Origin: Incurvaria masculella
Taxonomy: Eukaryota; Arthropoda; Insecta; Lepidoptera; Incurvariidae
Assembly: GCA_946894095.1 (NCBI GenBank)
Contig: OX335642.1
Coordinates: forward strand, 23,261,021 to 23,325,020
DNA: 64,000 nucleotides
Direction of reading: 5' to 3'
A program made the translations under genes and the position numbers. Positions 55,982-64,000 of this stretch are shown piece by piece (the stretch's first letter is position 1; each line of letters opens with the position of its first letter). Under the pieces are notes generated by a model that saw only the letters and a list, made by a program, of their open reading frames with translations, was not told the DNA's origin and did no database searches.

Positions 55982-57770
55982 CGATCAGCTTTTTCATTTA
56001 TTTAATTTAAACAAAAAATACCGAACACATTCTCAAAGTATACAACTATGTAGCAATCCTCAGTTTTTCTTGCTTTTCTTTTTCAAAGTTTTTTTACAGC
56101 TTTCTTTATTTAATTTGATTCTGTTTGTAATTTGATTTCTTTGTTTGTCGATTCGACTAACATATCATATTATTTTGTTTGCAAGGTATTTTGTGGAAAT
56201 TATATTTTGATTATTTTTAAAATAGTTCATACGAGGACGGTAGGTAACATTAAAATGCAATCTATAGCACCACTTGTAGGCCTAGGAGAACGTACCAGGT
56301 GAACGTATAAGTTCGCAAAGGTTATGTGTGTAGCACTCGTAATGGTAGATCATGTATAAATTTACGTATGTTTGTAAAGGAATTAAAAGAAGTGTTTCAG
56401 GACAAATGGTGCGATGGTGCCATCAGTGTTATAACGACTCTAACATGAAAAATACTCTTCGGACCTGCTTAACACTATTCCTCAATTACCATCTTTAAAT
56501 GCGGAGCAGGCAGGGAATGCACTCATTCACTGTCGACACGTCTCGAATTAGAACCAACCGATACGTTTAACTCTAGGTCACTTACTAGGTAGTAGTAGTC
56601 GAAGCTGCAATGGAAATTTTCCGTGTTTTTCAGAAAGAAAGAAAGAAATAAGAAATGTTTATTGTTGCATGTTAAAATAACATGATAAAAAATATATGCT
56701 ATGCACAAACGAGGAAGCTGATTAGACTATGTAATTTAAACAATAAAAATAAAATACTTTATTTAATATAAATAGAATTACACGTTAAGTATACATAGCC
56801 TAAATTCTAATATTGATATCCAGTCACGTAAAAGAGGGAGCAATGCACACATTTCAGCAATACGATTCAATAGCGACATATTCATCAAATCGATAGTCAG
56901 TTAAGTTTTTCAACGTGATTATATTGACTGCTAGGTTTATGGACTGCATGGACTCTAACGAGATAATTAGCCCTCGATTATGCGCCCAATCGTCCGTCCA
57001 TTGCTAGATCCCTCCATCGGTCCATTTGTTCATTCTTTCATCCATACATTTTGTCCAACCTTCCATTTGTCCATCCCATATAGTCCATATAGTCCAACCA
57101 GTTCCAAAATACATTTGGATCTAAGAACTGTGGACGTAAAACTCGTAAAGTTGCTTTGCGGATTCTTCTTTACAGACTTGATAAAATCCGCGGATCATTC
57201 AGTTTTGACGTAACTTAGTGTAGTTTGACTACCAAAAAAGTTTAAATAAATGAAATTAAAATAAAATGAAATAGAGTAATGACACAGGTAATGAACCGGG
57301 ATTTTCAATCTATACACATATTTCCATCTCTAACGCAAAAGATACGGGTGATTAGACTTAGCCCCGATTGCAGGAAGAGACGTCCGAGTTAATCAATGTT
57401 CTAACACGTCACTTTTAGTGAACCGCATGAAGTAGACTCAGCTCCTTTCCACACTGACGACGACAACAAGTGACGTTTTTATTCATACGTTGACGTTGAT
57501 TTAGTTTTTTGTTTCCTATGGTTTTCTTTCGTGCACTCGGCCCTTAGTGACGAAATTCTAGGCAAATAGAGCACATAGAATGTGTACTGTCATTAGAACA
57601 AAAAAATGGTGTTGTCTCTACGACGAACACAATAAACCAAAACATGCAGTCGAATTGAGAACCTCCAACCAACAAATCTACGGTAAAATAACCCTAAGTA
57701 AAAAATGGCCATGTATGCATAACAGTTTTGAGCTTAACATGCGGCAATGTTTTTATTAGTTCCCAAGTTT
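55982..57770. other. No gene recognised; one SINE scrap
   Basis: A SINE body fragment (GTCGAAGCTGCAATGGAAAT, then TTCCGTGTTTTTCA) lies at 56586-56635. The rest has only short, featureless frames. Confidence 0.45.
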
Positions 57771-57918
57771 TTTGCTGCGAAGTTATTCTAGGCTTAATAT
57801 ATTGTATTCTAATGAAAATGAAGGAACCAATAAAATATCTAAATACCAGAAACATGGACTATCATGAAAGCCACGGATGTCTACCTTTCTCCTCAGCCGT
57901 GGCGGCGAACGTAGAGAT

Positions 57919-59959
57919 TGAAATGATTAGGCTGACACTTCCAAGTACGCTTAGCGTTATTACGAGAATTGTAAATAGATCCTTAATAACTTCAGAATAT
58001 CCGGAGTCTTGGAAGCAAGCCATTGTTAGACCTTTGCCAAAGAAATCTCCCGTAAACGACCTCAATGATCTTCGACCAATCAGCATCTTACCAGTGTTGT
58101 CGAAGGTAGTAGAAAGTATTGCTTATTCCCAGGTCTCCGCTTTTCTTCAGGCTAATGGAGCAATACCTTCACATCAGTCTGGGTTTCGCAAAAACCACAG
58201 TACTACGACAGCGCTGGTGCATGTAGTGGATGAACTTTTGGTGGCGGCAGACAATGGAGACGCATCGGTTCTGGTATTGCTAGATTTCTCCCGTGCATTT
58301 GATACCATCAACATCTCTCTGCTACTCGCTAAGCTATCGCTTTTTGGGCTTTCAAAATCAACTTGCGCATGGTTTTCTAGGCGGCTTAGAGACAGATCGC
58401 AGGTGGTGGAGTGTACGGTAGAGGATGGATCCGTGAAGCGTTCTAATCCTATTGTTCTCAATCGCGGCACTCCACAGGGTTCAATACTGTCTCCCCTGCT
58501 GTACACTGTATACGTGGCAGACCTTTTGGCACAGGTGAATGATATGAAAACCCACATGTATGCAGATGACACACAGGCTTATTTCTCATTTCATCCAGAT
58601 ACTGTTACACAAGCAGAGGCACTCATGAATGCAGATTTGAATAGAGTTTTTAAAATATCGCTCGATCATGATCTAAAATTAAATGCCGCTAAATCCCAAT
58701 ATATTGTTGTGGGCACTAAGACACAAATAAAAAAAGTTGATACTGCTGGGCTAAGACTGCATATAAATGGAGAAGACATTCGTAGAGAACGCTGCGCTCG
58801 GAACCTAGGTCTCTGGGTAGACCAGGAGCTACGTTTTCGTGAGCACATTAGAAAGAAAGCCAGGTTATGCTTGTTTACTCTAAAAACTTTATATGCAGTC
58901 AGAAGACATCTGTCGGAAGAGATTAGAGTACAACTTGTGGAGGCGTTGGTCCTCAGTCACTTTAATTACGCGGATGCAGCGTATGGACCCAACCTGGATG
59001 CGGCTTCTGTGCGATTGGTCCAGCGAATCCAAAATGCATGCGCTAGATTCTGTTTTGACATACCACGGTGGGCACACGTCAGGCCGTTCATCAATGAGCA
59101 CAACTGGCTCTGCATGAAATCGCGTCGGGACCTACATTTAGCTGCGCTGCTTTTTGACGTCATTAAACATGGGACGCCTAAATACCTACATAATAAACTT
59201 AAGGTGGCCCAACCCGCTCATCTCCCCATACAAAAGGGGAAAGAAGATCACGCCTATATTTCTTGTCAGAGATCCAAAATTTTGCTCAAAATAGCTCTAT
59301 TTCATTGAACTAGATGTCTGATGACCATTGGCATTGTAAAAGTGTGTTTGGTTTCCAAGTTATAACGTCCGAAAGTTCGGATTGTGCGCGCTTTTTATGC
59401 AATAACTTTGGAGGTGAATTACGCAATGATAAAGTAAGAACATCTTAATAAGATTAGTCATCAGACATAGCTTATTTAATCAAGATTTATAATTTATTTG
59501 GTTTTTGTTAGATTTTTGACAACAGCGGTCGTGGTTTACTTTTAGCTATAAGTCGTTTTGAAATTAAATTTTTCGTAAATCTTACCAAATCATACACTAT
59601 GCACATTGTCTTTTTTGTGGACAGGTTGCATCTTCCTCATCACGGAGCCTGTCTTATTCTTGGAAACAAAGAAGGTCCCAGAGCGCAACAGCACGGTTTT
59701 GTACCGTGCCCGCAAATGAGTTGAGGCCGCCGGGTTGGGCCACCTTAACTGGTCTAGAGATGTACATTCACACAACACACGGAAACGCGATCAGCTTCTA
59801 ATTATTCCATCGCACAAGTCAGTCAAGTTTAGAGGAAGTTTCCGGTACGCGGCAACTAAGTGCTGGAATGATTTGCCTCCCCCAGCGCGTCAGGCACAGT
59901 CAAAGGGAACTTTCAAGAAAATCCTAAAAAAATATTATTTGCAAAGGCAAAATATATAA
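57919..59959 (+). pseudogene. LINE reverse transcriptase, interrupted by a MITE
   Basis: The coding sequence runs 57919-59202 and resumes at 59749-59959. Motifs in order are IVRPLPKKSPVNDLNDLRPI, HQSGFRKNHSTTTALV, LLDFSRAFDTINISLLL, RGTPQGSILSPLLYTVYVAD and the catalytic MYADDTQAY. Next come KLNAAKSQYIVVG, NLGLWVDQELRFREHI, LSHFNYADAAYGP, and (after the MITE) SHNTRKRDQLL and AATKCWNDLPPPAR. The apparent start codon at 57728 and about 60 leading codons belong to flanking repeat DNA. Without the insertion the frame would be continuous, so the copy is young but 5'-truncated. Confidence 0.85.
59203..59744. mobile_element. 542-bp MITE with TTAA target duplication, family J
   Basis: TTAA at 59199-59202 and 59745-59748 flank terminal inverted repeats starting GGTGGCCCAACCC (left) and, reversed, GGTGGCCCAACCCGGCGG (right). 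The TTAA site suggests mobilisation by a piggyBac-type transposase, which is an inference. There is no coding content. Two truncated relatives lie at 13029-13200 and 17050-17394. Confidence 0.85.
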
Positions 59960-60769
59960 AGCTCGATATTTTGCCCCACACCTTCGATCGCACGCAGTCA
60001 TATACACCCTCTCATATCCTCGCACACACACATACACTACACATACACACATCTCACACGTAGGTACAAATCTTTCTTTTTTTTATATTGTTTTTTTTTT
60101 CTTTCTCGCTCTCATATATCCACTCTCCTTCTCGTCATTAATGTACCTTGTCCATAGGCGCCTAATTTAAGTATTTGTTTTGAAGGGATTCTGAAAGGGG
60201 TGTACTGAAAACCAGCTTAGCAGCGCGAGCTGCGTACCGGCTGAGTGCATACCTATTTAGCGCAGCACTTACAAATAATTAACCATTTTAAACATCCTTA
60301 TGCATGTTTTTATGTTATAAGTTTCTCTTTTTTATTATGTCTTGTTTATTGTTGTTTTTATGTGTATTGTTGTAATGCGCTAAATAAACGATTTGATTTG
60401 ATTTGATTTGAGATAGGAGCAGGCCAGAAACTGCGGGATGGTAGGTAGAAGTTGTTCTAGGCGTTATAGCTTATTATATTGTATTCTAATGAAAATTAAG
60501 GTACCAACAAAATACCTAAATCTCAGAAACTAACCTATGGACTATCATGAAAGCCACGGATGTCTACCTTTCTCCTCCGCCGTGGAGGCGAACTTGGAGA
60601 TAGGAGCAGGCCAGAAACTGCGGGCTGGTAGGTACCGACGACTTTACGTAGGTACGAAACAAACAGGCCCCGAAAGCAGCAGGCCTATTTTTGGAATTTC
60701 GTGCTCAGGGATCAGGAATATTTCCCCATACACAACGTAAACATTGAATAATTGAAATACTGCGGAATC

Positions 60770-60931
60770 GTTTTGTCGAGATAATCGTATTAAGGACTGC
60801 AAAAAATCGGTTTTCTGGATTCCGGAGCATGGGATTCCAAGTAAAAAGCCTACTGAGATAGCGGGCCGGAAACTGCGGAATGTTGAGTACGAAATAGAGA
60901 GGCTCAATAAGCATAAACCAGTTCCGAAATA
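60770..60931 (+). pseudogene. Possible LINE RNase H-like remnant
   Basis: A short frame encodes DCKKSVFWIPEHGIPSKKPT and EIAGRKLRN, which recalls the W.PGH.GI.GNE.AD.LA motif of RNase H domains in R1/I-group LINEs. The GNE acidic residues are not conserved. It is a weak call; it may be chance. Confidence 0.3.
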
Positions 60932-61191
60932 AAAGCACAGATTTTAGTATATATTTTTTATGTAACTGGACCTGGATGGCTAATACCGAACTGACCGTCA
61001 GATATTAGCCTAATACACTACATGGGAACTAGGTGCCATGCCAGGACCTTTCTTATATTGCTCGGCTACATCGAACTGGATGGAAAACATGGACAATTTT
61101 CTTTGCCGCTTAGACCATCGTTCGTTCAATGTGATGGTACCAACCCGGGCGGGATTAACCCTACCACCTATTAAGTAAGAAAGGGGATCTA

Positions 61192-62633
61192 GGAGGAAGT
61201 CCCCTAGTGGCGGACACCTAAGGTTTTTAGGAAATAATATAAAAACTATTTATTTATTTTTTTACTTTATTTTTTAATTAGGTAGTCAACTAAGTTTTGA
61301 ATCAACATAAAGTAACAAAAATGCAACTTCTGCATAATCATATTTAAAAACCAAAATTAAACTTTAGTGAAAAAAAATACAATCGCAGAAAGTGGCCCCT
61401 AGTACCGGACGGACTTCACTTCGAACCCCTAGCACCGGACATTTTTTAAACACCCGGCATCGATCACATATGTAGGCGTATGAACATTGAGGAAAGTTTG
61501 CACATGCTTCATGAGCCCACCCATGGCAGCTGGAGCGCTGTATCCCGTCTTCGTTGTAGTCCTCTAAGCACACTACCCTTCAGATGTTTCCGTCATCAAC
61601 TGCAGTTTCTTAATATTTTCTCCACTTTTTCCTTTAGCCTTCAATACTTTGGCTTGTTTCCCCTTTTGTTAACATCTTCCTTTGGCGTTATCTTATTTTA
61701 CTGTTTTAAATTTAGTTTTCATTATTGTCTTTTCTTCCTTACCGTTCTTTTTATTACCTTTTTCTTCAAACGTAATTTTGTATGGGATTGATGTCAGACA
61801 TTTCCTTTTACGAGCCGCTAAACGTTTTTTGGCAGCGTCTGGCAATGGTTACAATTTATGGACAATCTCGACAACATCTGGATTAAAACTCATCAATGGC
61901 CTGACATTGCTGATTCTTGGTTCGTTGGTAGATTCTTGAGGAATATCCTTGGCTTCCGCCGAGACCAAATGTTCTATATCGCAGGTCGTAGAAGGGTTAT
62001 CAGCTAAGGCTAAATCTGTGACAGACATGGAAATCTCCCCGCTGCAGACCTATGTGTTTGAAGAAGTTCCTGGCTCTTCAAATGGAATATTGACTTTTTT
62101 GGTCCCAATTTCCTTTCTTAGTCTTCTCTTCAATTTTCACATCTCTCTGTTGCTCTATGCTCTGAAAGAAAATCAAAAAAATACTATAATTAATATAACA
62201 ATTTACGAGAAAAAAAATGTTTTTGCTGTCCGGCGTTAAGGGACTACTTTGTGTCCGGTCCTAGGGGACAGGATAATGCTAAGATTACGTGATATATACC
62301 TAATCCGTTTTGAAAGTAAAAAAAACAATTGATTGGATACGAATACAAATTGACCTACATCTTAATTAACAATTACCATAAAGACTTAAACACAGAAATT
62401 TAGTTGTAACACTTACCTGGATCTTGCATGACGCAGTGATTTCGCACCGAAAAGATAAATCGACCACTCCCGATGCTGCCTTGAGCGTCACTGACAAACT
62501 GCTTTGGGTGAACCATCACCGCTACACCCCCCCGCGCCCCGTTCACTCTTGTTTGAATCGTTCACGTTTAAACTTATCGAGATAATACGAGTGTCCGGCG
62601 CTAGGTGCCGTCCGGCGTTAGGGGACTTCCCCC
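61192..62633 (-). mobile_element. pogo-like DNA transposon, degenerate, TA-flanked
   Basis: The element is 1,442 bp with TA at 61190-61191 and 62634-62635. The terminal repeats GGAGGAAGTCCCC and (reversed) GGGGGAAGTCCCC match at 12 of 13 positions. Subterminal copies of a CTAG(T/C)(A/G)CCGGAC-type word occur near both ends (61400-61440 and 62230-62265, 62592-62620). They may be transposase-binding sites. The interior keeps only the C-terminal part of a transposase. Confidence 0.75.
61440..62110 (-). pseudogene. pogo/Tigger-like transposase C-terminus with zinc-finger-like tail
   Basis: On the minus strand, frames with stops encode EISMSVTDLALADNPSTTCD, ISNVRPLMSFNPDVVEIV, then PLPDAAKKRLAARKRKCLTS and IPYK. 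That is the usual linker after the DDE domain in insect pogo-like proteins. They end in a cysteine-rich segment, CHGWAHEACANFPQCSYAY and ICDRC, like the PHD-type finger at the end of many of these proteins. The catalytic domain has been deleted. The plus-strand frames here are shadows. Confidence 0.6.
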
Positions 62634-62732
62634 TACAGTTTAACTTGGAATCCAAACCACGGATAGCCTCAACGGTTGAAAATAGTCAACCATCCAGAAC
62701 CTAGCCGCGCTCAGAGGTGCTTTCCCAGCTTT

Positions 62733-62983
62733 CAACACGGACAATTTTCTTTGCCGCTTAGACCATCGTTCGTTTAATGTGATGGCACCAACCCGGGCGG
62801 GATTAACCCTACTAACTAGTAAGTAAGGAAGGGGATCTACAGTTTAACGTGGAATCCAAACCACGGATAGCCTCAACGGTTGAAAATGGTCACCCATCCA
62901 GAACCTAACCGCGCTCAGAGGTGCTTCCCCAGCTTATAGATTCGCAAGGCGTCGCACATTGAGCTACCGAGGCCGACAAAAGT
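62733..62983 (-). repeat. SINE family, head type B, duplicate of the preceding copy
   Basis: The copy runs from ACACGGACAATTTTCTTTGC through GGATCTACAGTTTAACGTGG to a complete head (reverse of CACATTGAGCTACCGAGGCC). It is very similar to the SINE at 60954-62731, sharing even its CTTAGACCATCGTTCGTT variant, which suggests local duplication. Confidence 0.75.
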
Positions 62984-63335
62984 ATACCCATTTCAAATTG
63001 GTTCATTTTATATTTAGTACCTGGGCGACCGAGCTTTGCTCAGCATCTCTAGATGCGTTCTCGCAAGAAACATTATATTATTTATTTCTTAGGGATGGCA
63101 CCTCTCTGGAAACCTTAAAAATTACCAAATATACAAAACAACACCAAAGAACTCCGAACAAAATCGAAACTCACTGGACAATACCGAACAACACCAAACA
63201 ACATTTTTTTTTCCAAATGTTTTTTATATTTTTTTTATTATTTATATATTTATTTAAACGTCTTTATTCCCTTCAAAGACCTCCTCTACCCTATTCGAAC
63301 ACTTTCCCAGCTGTCTTTTCATTTTGCACAGAACT

Positions 63336-63377
63336 CTGAAAGAAGCTTACGGACAACAGTCCGTAAGCTTCTTTCAG
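63336..63377. repeat. Perfect 19-bp palindrome
   Basis: The arms CTGAAAGAAGCTTACGGAC and GTCCGTAAGCTTCTTTCAG are separated by AACA. Confidence 0.9.
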
Positions 63378-63571
63378 AATATTCAATCATGCAATGGATG
63401 TATTTTAATGTTATCGTCGAGACCCTTTGCCAACCCACTGCGATGATTGTTTGTCTCAATGCTGTAAACCTAACCCTCACCACCCGTTATAAGCCTGGTT
63501 GATTTTCCCACGTCTAAATTTTATAATGGCTAAATTTTCTAAACTGCATTAGGAATAAATAAATTGACCGA

Positions 63572-63608
63572 AAAAAATATTGAATGTAGTCTACATTCAA
63601 TATTTTTT
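63572..63608. repeat. Perfect 18-bp palindrome
   Basis: The arms AAAAAATATTGAATGTAG and CTACATTCAATATTTTTT are separated by a single T. Confidence 0.9.
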
Positions 63609-64000
63609 ACTCTTTAATATTTGCTTATCAATACTATGACGCAAAATCACCCATGTTTTTATGTTTTAAGGCTGTTTTCTGACTTTTAGTTTTTTAATGA
63701 AAGAAAAATGTGATTATTATATGTCGTGATCTTTTAGCCTAATATTTTTAAAGTCATTATCGAGTAGGTGAACAACTAATCTCTCCAGTAGGATGTAAAC
63801 AGGGAAAAGTGGAAACATAGTTCAGTAATAAAAACTTTATCACCATAACAAGAGAAAATGACTGTAGGAATTAATGAGTCTTGATCAATCAAATCCTATT
63901 TCTACCAGTATTGTCTTCTTCGTGCATAGATTATATCTTTACTGATTGCAAAGTATTTGAATGTAAGGTTTTCTCGGGAAATTTAAATCCATATTATTTT

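Larger units (their letters stand above)
57919..60409 (+). mobile_element. 5'-truncated CR1/Jockey-group LINE with a GATTT-type tail
   Basis: The copy starts inside the RT region (no endonuclease) and ends with TAAATAAACGATTTGATTTG repeats. GAGAT flanks both ends. The RT frame is intact apart from the MITE insertion at 59203-59744. The 3' untranslated region contains CA-rich microsatellite sequence near 60020-60060. Confidence 0.82.
57775..60640 (+). repeat. Tandem repeat of about 190 bp, first unit split by a LINE
   Basis: Unit 1 (57775-57918 plus 60411-60445) and unit 2 (60446-60640) share ATATTGTATTCTAATGAAAA, GACTATCATGAAAGCCACGG, TGTCTACCTTTCTCCTC and AGGCCAGAAACTGCGGG. The LINE at 57919-60409 interrupts unit 1, flanked by GAGAT. 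A third, more distant relative of the last block (GAGATAGCGGGCCGGAAACT) lies at 60855. Confidence 0.75.
60954..62731 (-). repeat. SINE family, head type B, split by a pogo-like transposon
   Basis: The 3' and body part (60954-61191) runs from ATGTAACTGGACCTGGATGG to AAGAAAGGGGATCTA. The head part (62634-62731) runs from TACAGTTTAACTTGGAATCC through CATCCAGAACCTAGCCGCGC to TTTCCCAGCTT. The insert is the element at 61192-62633. Confidence 0.78.
62984..64000. other. No gene recognised; two perfect palindromes
   Basis: Apart from the palindromes at 63336-63377 and 63572-63608 the stretch is AT-rich and unassigned. The 126-codon frame at 62959-63339 begins in the SINE head and is low complexity. 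Confidence 0.5.

Noticed and set aside
57728..57918. N-terminal 60-odd codons of the long RT frame as part of the protein
   Set aside because: This segment is flanking tandem-repeat DNA that recurs at 60470-60605 without any LINE; the LINE starts at about 57919.
61480..62239. Hydrophobic plus-strand frames as membrane proteins
   Set aside because: They are antisense to the lysine-rich pogo-like transposase remnant, which explains the hydrophobic translation.
1..64000. CRISPR arrays, rRNA genes, bacterial operons or a defence island
   Set aside because: There are no regularly spaced repeats, no rRNA-like blocks beyond the short 5S-like SINE head, and the gene structure is clearly that of an insect nuclear genome.

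Overview
The window looks like a TE-rich intergenic and intronic stretch of a lepidopteran (moth or butterfly) nuclear genome. Reasons: it is AT-rich; it carries an insect gustatory-receptor gene and an MBF2-family gene, a family first described in Bombyx; and it is packed with retroelement, SINE, mariner/pogo and MITE families typical of insects, several of them familiar from moths. No bacterial gene, operon, CRISPR array or rRNA is visible. A noctuid-like moth is my guess, not a determination.

Host genes are sparse. (1) 943-2854 (-): a gustatory receptor with three recognisable exons. Exons 1 and 2 join in phase and a SINE lies in intron 1. The last exon has an in-frame TAA inside the C-terminal signature motif. 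(2) 35454-35563 (+): an orphan first exon with a start codon, a signal peptide and a strong splice donor. (3) 45046-49755 (-): two exons with matching phase for an unrecognised secreted or membrane protein, possibly ending in a short third exon near 40.1 kb. (4) 55431-55781 (+): a complete 116-codon MBF2-family secreted protein.

Most of the rest is mobile DNA, often nested. At 32.4-34.4 kb a pogo-like TA-flanked element holds an apparently intact DD41D Tc1/mariner element. At 40.2-44.1 kb an older repeat is split by a 3.6-kb LINE. At 57.8-60.6 kb a tandem repeat is split by a LINE, which is itself split by a 542-bp MITE at a TTAA site; removing the MITE restores the LINE reading frame. At 45.8-46.7 kb a SINE is split by a roughly 615-bp foldback element. 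At 61.0-62.7 kb another SINE is split by a degenerate pogo-like transposon. There are also a two-frameshift mariner, a mariner deletion derivative, a Penelope-like GIY-YIG fragment between 288-bp inverted repeats, RTE fragments (one with a twin-priming inversion) and a Ty3/gypsy integrase scrap.

One SINE-like family, with about 20 copies or fragments, occurs with two different heads on a shared body. One head is tRNA-like; the other has a tRNA-like A box followed by a 5S-rRNA-like segment. The coding entries act as separate host genes and selfish elements; no cluster of cooperating genes is visible.
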